Assembly: GCA_963614215.1 (NCBI GenBank) | Contig: CAVECB010000002.1 | Span: 42,386 to 106,385 of the forward strand | Direction of reading: 5' to 3' | Length of the DNA stretch: 64,000 bases | DNA from: CAVAWX01 sp963614215 | GTDB lineage: Bacteria; Actinomycetota; Coriobacteriia; Coriobacteriales; QAMH01 | Shown: in pieces, positions 49,878-59,130 of the stretch | How positions within the stretch are numbered: the stretch's first letter is position 1 | Layout of the letters: every line of letters begins with the position of its first letter | Translations under genes and position numbers: made by a program | Notes under the pieces: model-generated | Databases searched by the model: none | Told to the model about the DNA's origin: nothing | Seen by the model: the letters and a program-made list of their open reading frames with translations, nothing else

Positions 49878-51824
49878 CTACAGGTCGGCTCGTCTCGGCG
49901 TGATACCCCAGGAATGCCAGGCGCTCTCCCAGTCGTAGCCGCTGTTCGTGATATCGAGCAGGTCTTCGTAGGAGTTGATGGCGCCGTTTTCCGTGCTGTA
50001 GGTCTGTCCGTCCTTTTCGTAGCCCAGGTACTGCAGGTACTTGTCCGCATACTCGAAGCTCTTGTCCGTGTCGATGTACTTCCACACATCATAGGAAGGA
50101 CGTGGTGTCTTCGCGTCTTTTTCCGTCAGCCCCGGCTGGTCTTTGCTGTCGTCGGAACGCGAGTACCCGGTGAGCGGCCAGTACTCAATGGATTTCACGC
50201 AGGGCAGCAACGCGAAGCGGTAGTACATCCACGCAACGTAGCCCGCCTGCCGGCCAAGCTCTTCCTCGCTCCTGCCTTCAGCGGAAGCCGCCACCTCGGT
50301 CAGGCGCACTGTGCGAACCTGCCCGTCATAAAGTGCTTTGTTTTGCTCGAGGTAGGTTTCCACGATTTCACAGTTCACAGGTCCTAGGTGCGCACTTGTC
50401 TCGAAGTTGGTGCTTGCGCCGCCTTCATCGAAGTTCTTCAGCTCCCAGTAGAACATATCCGAGCCCGAGATGCCATTGTTGGCATACGGGTGCAGTGCCA
50501 GGCCCCAGTCGTAGTCGCCGCGCGCCGCCTCGTGCGCGAACAGCCAATCCAGCTGGTCTTTCGGCGCATAGCTGTCAAATCCATAGTCGTATTCGGTCAG
50601 ACCGCCACTTTTCGCGTAGGAATCGGCCCATTGGTTGGTGAACGAAACGCTGACCGTCAGGTTGCTGTTGTACTTCTTCACCGCGAGATTGCCCAGGCGC
50701 AACGTGCGCGCAATCTCTTCCATGTAGGTGTCGAGCGGCAAGGTCTCGTAGACGGTGCGGCCGTCGGCGGCCGTATGCCACGAGGCGATGTGGTGCCAAG
50801 CAAAGGCCCAATCAATCTCGTTTCCGACGACGAAGTTGTGCACAAGGCCGTGTTCGGCGTCCTGCGACCAGCGCTGCGCGAGGAACTCCATGGCCGCGAG
50901 GAAGTACTTCTCGCCCAGATTCGTGGCCGTGTTGTAGCCCAGGCACTCGCCCGACCAAAAATTCTCCACTGGCGGCAGACCCTCCTCGCCCACGTAGCTC
51001 AGGGCCTGCGGGTACGTGCTCCAGTCGCCGTGGCTCTTGTAGCACAACAAGATGACCTGCACGTTTATCTTCTTTTTGGTGTACGCCTTCACGATGTCGT
51101 CGTATTTCTTCAGGTTCGCGTTCGAGAAGCGGTACGTCGTGCCCTCGTAGGTGAAAGTGGTCGTGTCGTTGTAGAGCGCCGCATCGATGGCAGATCCGTC
51201 GGCGTTCTCGTTTTTCACGAGCATTGAGCCGAGGTCGACTGTGACGTTGGTCCAGCCACAGCCGAGGTCCGACATTATGTCGGCCGAACTCGTCTTGGTC
51301 CTGCCGTGCGTGTTCGCGCCGCCCTTTTTTGTCGAGGTGGAAAAGGTCACGGCCGTGTCGGGCGCATCGACGTTCGTGGCATAGTACGGACCTGCCAGCA
51401 CACGGCCATCCTGCACCACGTAGTACTTGCTGTAGAGATAGTCGTGGCCGCCCGCGTCCTTGCGCGCAGCGTGGAGGATCTGCGTCGTGCCGCATGTGTA
51501 CTCGCCCACGACCTCGCCGGCCGAACCGCTTGCCACAACGCCTTTCAGCGGGTCGTCGTCGTGGTAGGCGTTGGCCTCGTAGCGCAGCACCTGCGCCGTA
51601 CCCGACGTGCCCACGTTGCGTATGGTCAAATCGATGGCATCGTCGTGAACCGTGACCACCACGCCGTCGGCCTGCTGCGCGGATTGACCCTGCGCGTCTT
51701 TCAGGCTCGTCGCGAGGAGGCATATGCAGGCGATGGCGAGCACTGCCACGGCGCAGGCAACCGCTGCCGCCAGCGTGCGCCCGTGCGTCTTCACGCGTTT
51801 GGTGTCGATGAGCATTTCTTCCAT
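49878..51824 (-). CDS. Secreted DUF5722 glycosidase-like protein
   Basis: A 648-residue protein. It begins with a short basic stretch and a hydrophobic helix (about residues 18-40, signal anchor or signal peptide), followed by a beta-rich domain (about 50-170). The main part is TIM-barrel-like: FVVGNEIDWAFAWHH has a possible acid/base glutamate after GN, and RTVRLTEVAAS supplies a possible nucleophile. This layout is that of DUF5722, a family related to GH39/GH5-type glycosidases whose activity has not been assigned with certainty. It should sit outside the membrane and act on surface glycan. It lies between DUF4012 and LicD genes. Confidence 0.8.
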   Translation of the reverse strand: MEEMLIDTKRVKTHGRTLAAAVACAVAVLAIACICLLATSLKDAQGQSAQQADGVVVTVHDDAIDLTIRNVGTSGTAQVLRYEANAYHDDDPLKGVVASGSAGEVVGEYTCGTTQILHAARKDAGGHDYLYSKYYVVQDGRVLAGPYYATNVDAPDTAVTFSTSTKKGGANTHGRTKTSSADIMSDLGCGWTNVTVDLGSMLVKNENADGSAIDAALYNDTTTFTYEGTTYRFSNANLKKYDDIVKAYTKKKINVQVILLCYKSHGDWSTYPQALSYVGEEGLPPVENFWSGECLGYNTATNLGEKYFLAAMEFLAQRWSQDAEHGLVHNFVVGNEIDWAFAWHHIASWHTAADGRTVYETLPLDTYMEEIARTLRLGNLAVKKYNSNLTVSVSFTNQWADSYAKSGGLTEYDYGFDSYAPKDQLDWLFAHEAARGDYDWGLALHPYANNGISGSDMFYWELKNFDEGGASTNFETSAHLGPVNCEIVETYLEQNKALYDGQVRTVRLTEVAASAEGRSEEELGRQAGYVAWMYYRFALLPCVKSIEYWPLTGYSRSDDSKDQPGLTEKDAKTPRPSYDVWKYIDTDKSFEYADKYLQYLGYEKDGQTYSTENGAINSYEDLLDITNSGYDWESAWHSWGITPRRADL

Positions 51825-51840
51825 GCCGAGAGATTATCCC

Positions 51841-51981
51841 CTATCGCCCGCACCTTGCGCGAAACCCCACGTTTTCGCCATGCTCTTTCAGATTCACGTG
51901 CCGCGCCCGCACATAATCTGGCATGCAGGGCAAATCAGAGTGCGCGGCGTACAGGACATCCAGCGCGTTACCGAGGCTCAT
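51841..51981 (-). CDS. Possible 46-residue protein coupled to the DUF4012 gene
   Basis: ATG at 51981 overlaps the DUF4012 stop (ATGA), and 46 codons run to TAG at 51841, filling the gap before the DUF5722 gene. The product begins MSLGNALDVLYAAHSD, has one cysteine and ends basic. There is no known motif. Coupled overlap is the main support. Confidence 0.35.
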   Translation of the reverse strand: MSLGNALDVLYAAHSDLPCMPDYVRARHVNLKEHGENVGFRARCGR

Positions 51982-53924
51982 TTGTCCACGCTTTGGCCCA
52001 GCGGCGTCATGTCCACGGACAGCTCGTTTCCCGATGGCGTCGTGACGGTGTAGGACAGCGTCGCGCTCTCGCCCGGGGAAAGCGTGACGACGCCGAACCA
52101 CACGTCGCGCTCGTTATAGCGCACGAGACTCATCCCCTCCCCCGGCTCGCCTGCAAGCCACGCCTCTTTTTCCACGTCGGCCACATTTGCAAAACGCGCG
52201 TTCGCGTTCATGTTGGCCACCGTCGCGCCGGCAGGCGCGTAGATATAGGTCCACAAGGCCATGCTGCCGCCCGTCGGGCACACGCCGGAGCTGTTGCTCG
52301 CAGCAACGTACTTGGGCAGCTCTCCTTCCTCGGCCTGCGTCATAGTGTTGGTCATAGTCGTCGTCACACGATAGCTCGTCGATCCGTCGGCGTTTTTCGT
52401 GCCCTCCCCAATGCTCGTGTCCGCCTTCAGCCACCAGCTGAGCTTCGAGTACGAGGTGTTGTTGAAATAGACGCCCACGGTGGGGTTGGCCACATCATCC
52501 GAGACCTCGCCCGCGCAGCCGAGCGCGCGCACGATGCCCTCCTCGCCCTCGTCGACCATCCATACCTGCAGACGCCTGTTGTCGAAGGCGCGTCCTATGG
52601 CAACAAGCGCATCAACGCCGTCTATCGCCTGCGGCGAGGTAGTGAGTTTAGTGAAAGCCGCCTTGGCCACCTCGGAGAAAAAATTGTCTTGCTCTTTGAC
52701 GGGCAGGTCGTAGTACACGTCGTGTTCGAGTATGCGCGCCGCGTTCGTGCCGTCTACGACCGTGCCGTTTTGTGTCGTGATGCCGCCCGTCAACGACAGC
52801 ACCTGCTGCAAGAAGACGGGGTCGAGAGCGACGATTCCTTGCACCTCGGGCTGGCCGTAGCGCTGCCACATCTCGCGATAGCGGCCCGCCGCCGCAGGAA
52901 AGTCGGGAATGAAGTTGGTATCTGCGGGCACAAAGCAAATGCGTTTTCCGAACAAGACGCGCTCCTCGTCAGTCTCGGAAAGCACCACGTTGCCCGACAT
53001 GTAGTCGCCGAAGTGGGCGCCGGAATAGAACTCGCCTAGTTCAAGCTTGCCGTTGCGCATGTAGACGAGCCCGGCCGATCCCCAAAAGCCGCCTGTCGAG
53101 CGCACCTCGGCGTTTTGCTGGGCGACGAGCAAATAGCAGCGCTCGCCGTTCTCGCCCAAAAGATTCGGCAGGTCGTCGGCCACGGTCTGGGCATTGCTCG
53201 CGATGCCGTCGAGCAGCGACAAGCCGGTCTTTGCCGCGCGCAAAAGATCGTCTACCCGGCCTATCGAAGCCTCGTCCATCTGCTCGACTTCCTCGGCAGA
53301 ACGCTTGATGGCCGAGCTTGCGTTATCTAGGGGGCGCACGAGCGTGGCTAAGGCGGTCGCGTCGATGGACTTGTCCGCCCGCACAACCTGGACACTGCCG
53401 GTCTCGGGCAGCGCCGCGACATAAGGAACGAGGGCGTTGTCGCACAAATCGACGCACACCACAACCAGGCTGCGCAGTTTCGCGATGTCGCCGCCCACAA
53501 CGGGGATGTAGGTCAGCACCGTCCACACAGGGCCTGCCAGCTCCGAGGAAAGGCCGTGGGCGCTTTCGGCAATCGAGGCGGCCGAAGAGACCGCCGCCGT
53601 CTTGTTTCCCGCGCCAATTTGGGTGGCAAGCGCGGCGACCTGGCGACCCGTGGCCTTCGCCTGAAAAGTCAGGTGAACCACGCTGCCCGCAACCACGCAG
53701 CCGCAGGCAACGATGATGGCGAGCAGTGCCACGCACACACGGGCACGCCCCGAGAGACGGCGCTTGCGCCGGGGGGCAGCCGGCACGTCTTCATCGCCGC
53801 TTTGCGCCTCAGGCTCCTCGATTGAGGCCGGCTCGACTTCAGCTTCCTCAAGCTCGGATTCCTCGAGCTTAGGCTCTTCACCCTCGCGCGGCTCGCGTTC
53901 TTTTATATCGTCTACGTGCTTCAT
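51978..53924 (-). CDS. DUF4012 membrane-anchored protein
   Basis: A 648-residue protein. It has an acidic N-terminal cytoplasmic segment of about 60 residues, a basic RRKRRLSGRARV stop, and one membrane helix (about 72-95). A long external region follows. The DUF4012 signature is CYLLVAQQNAEVRSTGGFWG at about residue 280, and further on lies FVPADTNFIPDFP. DUF4012 proteins occur in polysaccharide gene clusters of Actinomycetota and are distantly like LytR-CpsA-Psr ligases, though the conserved arginines there are not obvious here. MKHVDDI at 53924 has AAAGGTG before it. It heads a minus-strand envelope gene group, divergent from the GT2 gene. Confidence 0.85.
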   Translation of the reverse strand: MKHVDDIKEREPREGEEPKLEESELEEAEVEPASIEEPEAQSGDEDVPAAPRRKRRLSGRARVCVALLAIIVACGCVVAGSVVHLTFQAKATGRQVAALATQIGAGNKTAAVSSAASIAESAHGLSSELAGPVWTVLTYIPVVGGDIAKLRSLVVVCVDLCDNALVPYVAALPETGSVQVVRADKSIDATALATLVRPLDNASSAIKRSAEEVEQMDEASIGRVDDLLRAAKTGLSLLDGIASNAQTVADDLPNLLGENGERCYLLVAQQNAEVRSTGGFWGSAGLVYMRNGKLELGEFYSGAHFGDYMSGNVVLSETDEERVLFGKRICFVPADTNFIPDFPAAAGRYREMWQRYGQPEVQGIVALDPVFLQQVLSLTGGITTQNGTVVDGTNAARILEHDVYYDLPVKEQDNFFSEVAKAAFTKLTTSPQAIDGVDALVAIGRAFDNRRLQVWMVDEGEEGIVRALGCAGEVSDDVANPTVGVYFNNTSYSKLSWWLKADTSIGEGTKNADGSTSYRVTTTMTNTMTQAEEGELPKYVAASNSSGVCPTGGSMALWTYIYAPAGATVANMNANARFANVADVEKEAWLAGEPGEGMSLVRYNERDVWFGVVTLSPGESATLSYTVTTPSGNELSVDMTPLGQSVDK

Positions 53925-53981
53925 GCACCTTTTCGCATACGGTTTTCGCTTGACAATTCGTGCGGGGAACCAGATTAGTAC

Positions 53982-53998
53982 CCATTTTCGCGAAATGG
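53982..53998. promoter_or_regulatory. Inverted repeat in the divergent region between DUF4012 and GT2 genes
   Basis: CCATTT-TCGCG-AAATGG, perfect 6-bp arms with a 5-bp centre, lies between two divergent genes. A TACTAAT -10-like element for the DUF4012 gene is beside it, and TTGACA lies 30 bp to its left. It may be a repressor site acting on both directions. Confidence 0.35.
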
Positions 53999-54110
53999 AG
54001 AAAAAGTCCGAATTGGGGCGGGCACACACGCAAAACCCACAAGTAGGCTACACTCGCGGTTCACAGTGGATTCAAACGGCCGGCCTGCAGCCGACGCGAA
54101 AAGGGGAAAC

Positions 54111-56336
54111 GTGCGCGAAAACGCTCCAGACGACACGAACGTGCCCGGCAAGGCGCGCACGGAAAGCGACATCGCACAAGGCTTGCATGCACCACAAGCG
54201 ACGGCAAGTGCGACAGCGCGGCCGGCTGTCTCGGTAGTGGTGCCCGTCTACAACGCGCTGCCCTACCTGCGTCCAGCTCTCGAATCGCTGGCTGCGCAGA
54301 CGCTAGAGCCGATCGAGTTTATCTGCGTAAACGACGGCTCGACCGACGACTCGCTTGCCGTGATGAAAAAGTTCGCCGCACGCGACGCGCGCTTTCATGT
54401 GATCGACCGCGAAAACGGCGGCTACGGGCGCGCGATGAACATCGGCATCGAGGCGGCGGCGGGTGAATACATCGGCATCTTGGAGCCCGACGACATCGTG
54501 CCCCCTGAAATGTTTTCGGAGCTTTATGCCGACGCACAGCTGCCCGACAACGGTCCTGCAGACGTCGTGAAGTCCTCCTTCTACCAGCTCTACGACGGCG
54601 ACGCAGAACATCCGACGCACATCATCGAGCGCGACCTGTTGGGTATAGGCCTGCCGAAGGACACCTGCGTCGTGCGCGCGACCGACATCCCCACCGTCTT
54701 CATGAACCACCCCTCAATCTGGACCTGCATCTACCGCACGGATTTCCTGCGTGACAAGCAGATTCGTTTCGTCGAGGCACCCGGCGCGGGCTGGGTGGAC
54801 AACCCCTTCCTTTTCGAGACCCTGTGCCAGGCCAACACCATCGTCTTCGACCCACGGCCGTTTTATCGCTACCGCCGCACGAACGAGAATGCCTCGTCGT
54901 ATCTGAAGAACTGGCAGATTCCGCTTGATCGCACCGACGAGATCTTGGACCTGCGCGACTCGCTGCCCATTCGCGACCTCTACCTGCGCATGATCATCGC
55001 GAAGCGCTCGTTTTACTACTACCAAAGCATCCTAAACGGCATGGAATTCGACGCTTTCGAGCCGAAGCTGTGGGAGCGCATGGGCGCCGAGCTGGCGCGT
55101 TTCTCGCCACGCGAGGTCGTGCGCAACCCGCACTTGAACCACGACCACGTGCGCTTCTACCTGGACATGACCGGCCGCAGCATGAAAAAGGTGAAATGCC
55201 GCAGCGCCTGCGCGCCCGCATCCACGCGCCTGTCGGTGGTTTCGCATGGAAAAAACCGCTGCGCCTATGTCTACGAGCATCTTGAGGGATTTTTGCGCAC
55301 CGCGCCGTGCGAAGCCGAGTTCGTATGGCAAGACGCCGGCGGCAGCACGGATGCCACGCAACGCTTTGTGGAAGAGATTGCCACGCGCGACGAGCGGGTG
55401 AGATATCGCACGGCACCGACGGCAACCCTTGCCGAGGACCTGGCAGGCGAGTGGGTCTTTTTCACCGCGCACGACACGCAGCTCGCCTCGAAAAAGGTAC
55501 TCGGCCAGATGATGGAGACCTTGAGCGCGACGAAGGCCGACCTCGTCTGCTTCGGCGCGGCACGCACAGCCGACAGGCGCTGCGGCTTCATGGAGCGCGA
55601 TGAGGCGCTGGGCACGCTTTTTGCCTGCGCGGAGGGACGTCTGTCGAATGTGGCCGTGCGCCGCGAATTGCTGGCCTGTGTGCTGGCGGATTTCGGTGAA
55701 AACGACGGCGCGCAAGGCGGCGGCGCCGACACTGCGGCCGATTTCCTGGCCGACGAGGGTCGCGAGCTTTTCGCCGCGCTCGCGCTAGCCGCACATGGCG
55801 GCATCGAGTTCGTGGAACGCGCGACGACAAAGCACTTGCGCCGCAGCCCAAAGGTGCCTTCCATCGTACTGCCGCCACGTGCGGCCGACATCGCCGAAAC
55901 ACACATCCCCGCGCTGCAGCGCATCAAAAAACGCATGGCCACAGGCGCCATCGCTCCGAGGTTTGCCAAAGCCGCAGAAGCAGACTTTGCCGCCTACGCC
56001 GCCCGCCTCATGGTGGCCGACCTCGATGCGGCCGAGACGCGCGAGGCCTTCACCGACCTGGCCGCTATGTTCACCGAAGAGCACATCCCCGCGCTCATAG
56101 GCGACATCGAGCGCTTCACCCCCCTGCAAAAAGGCAGCGCCCTAGAGCTGCTATGGCAGCTGCAACACGGCCGTGACTGCTATCTTTTCGCCCGCCCGGA
56201 AGCCACCTATCTCGACAAGCTCGTCGGTCGCAAAACCCTCGTGCAGCGTGCGCGCGGCCTGCTCGTCAAGTTCTCGTGGCTACCTGGCCCCACATACTGG
56301 TTCCACACGCTCTCACGTCGCGTGAGCGGGCTCTAA
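54111..56336 (+). CDS. Glycosyltransferase family 2 with long C-terminal extension
   Basis: A 741-residue protein. The GT-A catalytic domain is at the N-terminus (VSVVVPVYNALPYLRPALES, CVNDGSTDDSL and the DxD-like EPDD). After about residue 330 comes a second, GT2-like segment with VWQDAGGSTDAT and conserved-looking VFFTAHD, perhaps a degenerate second transferase. The last 150 residues are helical. The GTG at 54111 is preferred because AAAAGGGG precedes it, while the in-frame GTG at 54066 has no ribosome-binding site. It is one of only two plus-strand genes in the window and is cotranscribed with the phosphotransferase-like gene that follows 16 bp later. Confidence 0.85.
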   Translation: MRENAPDDTNVPGKARTESDIAQGLHAPQATASATARPAVSVVVPVYNALPYLRPALESLAAQTLEPIEFICVNDGSTDDSLAVMKKFAARDARFHVIDRENGGYGRAMNIGIEAAAGEYIGILEPDDIVPPEMFSELYADAQLPDNGPADVVKSSFYQLYDGDAEHPTHIIERDLLGIGLPKDTCVVRATDIPTVFMNHPSIWTCIYRTDFLRDKQIRFVEAPGAGWVDNPFLFETLCQANTIVFDPRPFYRYRRTNENASSYLKNWQIPLDRTDEILDLRDSLPIRDLYLRMIIAKRSFYYYQSILNGMEFDAFEPKLWERMGAELARFSPREVVRNPHLNHDHVRFYLDMTGRSMKKVKCRSACAPASTRLSVVSHGKNRCAYVYEHLEGFLRTAPCEAEFVWQDAGGSTDATQRFVEEIATRDERVRYRTAPTATLAEDLAGEWVFFTAHDTQLASKKVLGQMMETLSATKADLVCFGAARTADRRCGFMERDEALGTLFACAEGRLSNVAVRRELLACVLADFGENDGAQGGGADTAADFLADEGRELFAALALAAHGGIEFVERATTKHLRRSPKVPSIVLPPRAADIAETHIPALQRIKKRMATGAIAPRFAKAAEADFAAYAARLMVADLDAAETREAFTDLAAMFTEEHIPALIGDIERFTPLQKGSALELLWQLQHGRDCYLFARPEATYLDKLVGRKTLVQRARGLLVKFSWLPGPTYWFHTLSRRVSGL

Positions 56337-56352
56337 GGGCGGCGCGAGCACG

Positions 56353-57486
56353 ATGAAAGCCGCTGCCGTACGCGTTGCCACCGCACTGCTGGCCGCCTTC
56401 TATAGGCTGTGCCGGCTCCTGCCCGCCAAGCAGCGCGTCGTCATGCTGAGCCGCCAAAGCGACCAGGTGCCCGTCGACTTCACCTTGCTGGCCGATTGGG
56501 TGGCACATACGCATCCCGATTGGGAGTGCGTCATCCTCGCCAAAAAACTCTCGGGCGCGGGCTACGCCTTGCACATGCTGCGGCAGGTCTACCACATTGC
56601 CCGTGCGCGCGCTGTCGTGCTCGACTCCTATTGCATCGTCGTCAGTCTGCTTGATGCGCGCATCGCCGCGCCCGTCCTGCAGATATGGCACTCGCTGGGC
56701 GACATGAAGAGATTCGGCTACACAGCCCTCGACACACCGGATGGACGCAGCTCCGCCACGGCGCGGCTCATGCACATGCACGCCGGCTACGATTCCATAC
56801 TCTGCTCGTCGCTATCCTTCGTCGAAAAGTTGCGCGCGAGTTTCGGGGCGCCGCGCGAGAAGATGTACGAGGCGCCGCTGCCGCGCGTGGACCTGCTCGT
56901 GGACCCGGAGGTGCGTGCGACGCGGCGCGCGGAGATTCTCGCGGCATATCCCGAGCTAGCCGGCAAGAAGACCATCGTCTACTGCCCGACTTTCCGGCGC
57001 GATGCCTCGGCCGGCGAGGAGAAAGCTGCCCGTGCGCTCGTCGATGCTATCGATTTCACCCGCTACAACCTCGTGTTCAAGAAGCACCCTATCAGCAGCC
57101 TGCACATCGACGATACGCGGGTGCTGCAAAACTACGATACAAGCCTCGACATGCTCTACGTGGCCGACTACGCCATCAGCGATTATTCGACCGTCATCTA
57201 CGAGGCTGGCCTGCTGGAGGTGCCGGTCTTTCTCTACGCCTGGGATTGGGACGCCCGCCGTGCGCGCCAAGACCTCTCCATCGACATCGAGCACGACGTG
57301 CCGACGCTGTTCACCGACGACGCGAAGGCCATCGTAGCCGCCATCGAGGCCGACGAATTCGACGCAGCCGCCTATGGGGCCTTCACGAAGCGCAACGTGG
57401 CCGTACCGGATGGCATGAGCTGCACCGAGCGCGTGGGCGCGCACCTCTTTGCCATGATCAATCAGGGCAAATGCAACCCCCGCTAG
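56353..57486 (+). CDS. CDP-glycerol/CDP-ribitol polyol-phosphate transferase-like protein
   Basis: A 377-residue protein of the TagB/TagF family. Landmarks: LQIWHSLGDMKRFGY early, TIVYCPTFRRDASAG in the middle, FKKHP, and SDYSTVIYEAGLLEVPVFLY, followed by a run ending DLSIDI. The family transfers glycerol- or ribitol-phosphate from its CDP form to build teichoic-acid-like polymers at the inner membrane face. Length equals the catalytic half alone. The 3' end is convergent with the RelE toxin gene; the two TAG stop codons overlap in CTAG. Confidence 0.87.
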   Translation: MKAAAVRVATALLAAFYRLCRLLPAKQRVVMLSRQSDQVPVDFTLLADWVAHTHPDWECVILAKKLSGAGYALHMLRQVYHIARARAVVLDSYCIVVSLLDARIAAPVLQIWHSLGDMKRFGYTALDTPDGRSSATARLMHMHAGYDSILCSSLSFVEKLRASFGAPREKMYEAPLPRVDLLVDPEVRATRRAEILAAYPELAGKKTIVYCPTFRRDASAGEEKAARALVDAIDFTRYNLVFKKHPISSLHIDDTRVLQNYDTSLDMLYVADYAISDYSTVIYEAGLLEVPVFLYAWDWDARRARQDLSIDIEHDVPTLFTDDAKAIVAAIEADEFDAAAYGAFTKRNVAVPDGMSCTERVGAHLFAMINQGKCNPR

Positions 57487-57755
57487 CTCTCCTTGTACAC
57501 CTCGCTTCGATGTCCGATGGAAAAGACTTCGACGACGAGCTTGGCATCTTCGATGGTGCATAAAACACGATAGGCTCCCACCCGGTAGCGCCACTCCCCC
57601 GTTCGGTTGGCGCTAAGCCCCTTTCCGTGCGCACGGGGGTCTTCGCAGCCTTCGAGGTTTTTCCCTATCCACGAAAGGATGCGCCCCGCATCGAAGCGAT
57701 CCATTTTCCTGAGCTGCTTGAGCGCCGCCTTGGTGTACTCGACATGCCAGGCCAT
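57483..57755 (-). CDS. RelE/ParE-superfamily toxin
   Basis: A 90-residue protein with the fold pattern of RelE: WHVEYTKAALKQLRKMD at the start, LSANRTGEWRYRVGAYRV in the middle, and a C-terminal VVEVFSIGHRSEVY. Arginines in GEWRYRVGAYR and the final His-Arg-Tyr match the residues that position mRNA in ribosome-dependent RelE endonucleases. It starts immediately after the antitoxin stop with no gap. Its stop overlaps that of the convergent TagF-like gene by 4 bp. Confidence 0.88.
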   Translation of the reverse strand: MAWHVEYTKAALKQLRKMDRFDAGRILSWIGKNLEGCEDPRAHGKGLSANRTGEWRYRVGAYRVLCTIEDAKLVVEVFSIGHRSEVYKES

Positions 57756-57971
57756 CTACAGCCCCAGCTCGGCAAGAACCTGCTCGTGGGTAAAACGCGT
57801 GCCGTCGTCTTCTGCGGCCGCCGCGCGCAACGTCGCAAGGTCTTCCTCATCCTCAATCTTCTCGAAGATGGTATCCCGCATGAAATTCGAGATAGTCTTG
57901 CCCTCGAACGCCGCGTACTTGCGCACTACAAGCGCGTCAACGTCGTCAACACGCATGGTCATCGTCGCCAT
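57756..57971 (-). CDS. RelB-type antitoxin
   Basis: A 71-residue acidic protein. A ribbon-helix-helix segment starts it (MTMRVDDVDALVVRKYAAFE, then KTISNFMRD), and the C-terminal 30 residues (TRFTHEQVLAELGL) should wrap the toxin. The family is often listed as DUF6290. The start MATMTMRV is chosen because AAGGAG lies upstream; an ATG ten codons earlier falls inside the operator palindrome. Antitoxin-before-toxin order is usual for RelBE. Confidence 0.85.
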   Translation of the reverse strand: MATMTMRVDDVDALVVRKYAAFEGKTISNFMRDTIFEKIEDEEDLATLRAAAAEDDGTRFTHEQVLAELGL

Positions 57972-57993
57972 GCCACACTCCTTTCCGCTGGCT

Positions 57994-58008
57994 GAATACA
58001 ATGTATTC
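57994..58008 (-). promoter_or_regulatory. Perfect palindrome upstream of the RelBE pair
   Basis: GAATACA-A-TGTATTC on the plus strand, two perfect 7-bp arms, 22 bp before the antitoxin ATG. A TAGAAT -10-like element overlaps it on the minus strand. It is the expected type of operator for a ribbon-helix-helix antitoxin. Confidence 0.6.
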
Positions 58009-58086
58009 TACAACCAAAACTTAGGAATTGCGAACGTTTCGGGTGGACAGGCCCTACAGGTGCCGGCTCTCCCGGCTGGAGTAACC

Positions 58087-59130
58087 TTATTCCTGCAACC
58101 AGGCGGCGAGACGCGCATACATGTCCGCAAGGTCGTGGCGCGGCTGCCAACCCAAAGCCCGCAGTGCGGAGATGTCGAGGGGCAGATGGTGCTCAGGCGG
58201 ATAGGGCGCATCCGGGTCCAGCTCGATGCGCACCCGCGTCCGGCCGCCGGTAAGGCGCGCGGCCACGAGCTCGGCCATCTCCTTCACCGAGCAGTACGTG
58301 GCCTCGTTGGCGACGTTGTAGGCCATGCCGTCGGTGCCGCGCAGCAGCACTGTCAAGATGCCCGTGACGGCGTCGGATACGTCGCAGTACATGCGCGTGC
58401 TCGCCCCGCTCGTCTTCAAGACGATGTCCTCTCCTGCCAGCGCGGCGCGGGCGAACTGCGCGAACACGCGGGCGTCGTCTTTCGGGACGCCCGGCCCGAA
58501 GCTCTGGGCAAGGCGCGCGGATTTCGCCCGGATGCCGTGTTCTACCGCATAGGCCGCGACCATCTGCTCGGCCATGCGCTTGCTCTCCGGGTAGCAGCTG
58601 CGCGCGGCCAGCGGATCGAGATAGCCCAGATCGTGCTCGGCAAGCTTGTGCTCGAGGCCGGGCTCGGCGTTGCCGTCGCCGTAGACCTCCATGCTGGACA
58701 GGCAGACGATGCCGGCGTCCTGCGCGCGCGCGAGCTCGAGCATGCAGTATGCGCCGTCCACGACGGTCAGTATCGTCTCGACGGGGCGCGCGGCGAAAAA
58801 GGCGCTGGCCGTGGGTGCGGCGCAATGCACGATGTAGTCGCAGGGCAGGCTCATGTCGGTGAAAATGGAGACGTCGCCTTGCGCAAACGAGAGGCCGTCT
58901 GCCGCATCATAGCCGGCCAACACGCGGCGCGCCTTGTCCGCATCGCGCACGAGGGCCACGACCTGCGTGCCCGCGCCCAGCTCGCGGTTGCGCTCCAGCA
59001 AGAAGCGCGCGATGTGGCTACCCACGAGGCCGGTCGCGCCCGTGACGAGCACGCGCGCGCCATCGAATTCCGCGAAGCGCGCCCCCTCCTCGCGGGCCAG
59101 ACGCGCGCTCTCTGCTTGCAGGTCAAACAC
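58087..59130 (-). CDS. NAD-dependent epimerase/dehydratase (extended SDR)
   Basis: A 347-residue Rossmann enzyme. The cofactor loop is VTGATGLVGSHIARFLLERN, the catalytic serine lies in LSSMEVYGDG, and Tyr-x3-Lys in CYPESKRMAEQ. The C-terminal half has SGASTRMYCDVSDAV. The family modifies nucleotide-linked sugars. GTG at 59130 is selected: GGAGGCGG lies upstream, and it overlaps the cytidylyltransferase stop by 8 bp, so the pair is coupled. A longer frame to an ATG at 59271 is open but would overlap that gene far more. Coupling suggests it acts on the CDP-linked product of its partner. Confidence 0.85.
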   Translation of the reverse strand: MFDLQAESARLAREEGARFAEFDGARVLVTGATGLVGSHIARFLLERNRELGAGTQVVALVRDADKARRVLAGYDAADGLSFAQGDVSIFTDMSLPCDYIVHCAAPTASAFFAARPVETILTVVDGAYCMLELARAQDAGIVCLSSMEVYGDGNAEPGLEHKLAEHDLGYLDPLAARSCYPESKRMAEQMVAAYAVEHGIRAKSARLAQSFGPGVPKDDARVFAQFARAALAGEDIVLKTSGASTRMYCDVSDAVTGILTVLLRGTDGMAYNVANEATYCSVKEMAELVAARLTGGRTRVRIELDPDAPYPPEHHLPLDISALRALGWQPRHDLADMYARLAAWLQE

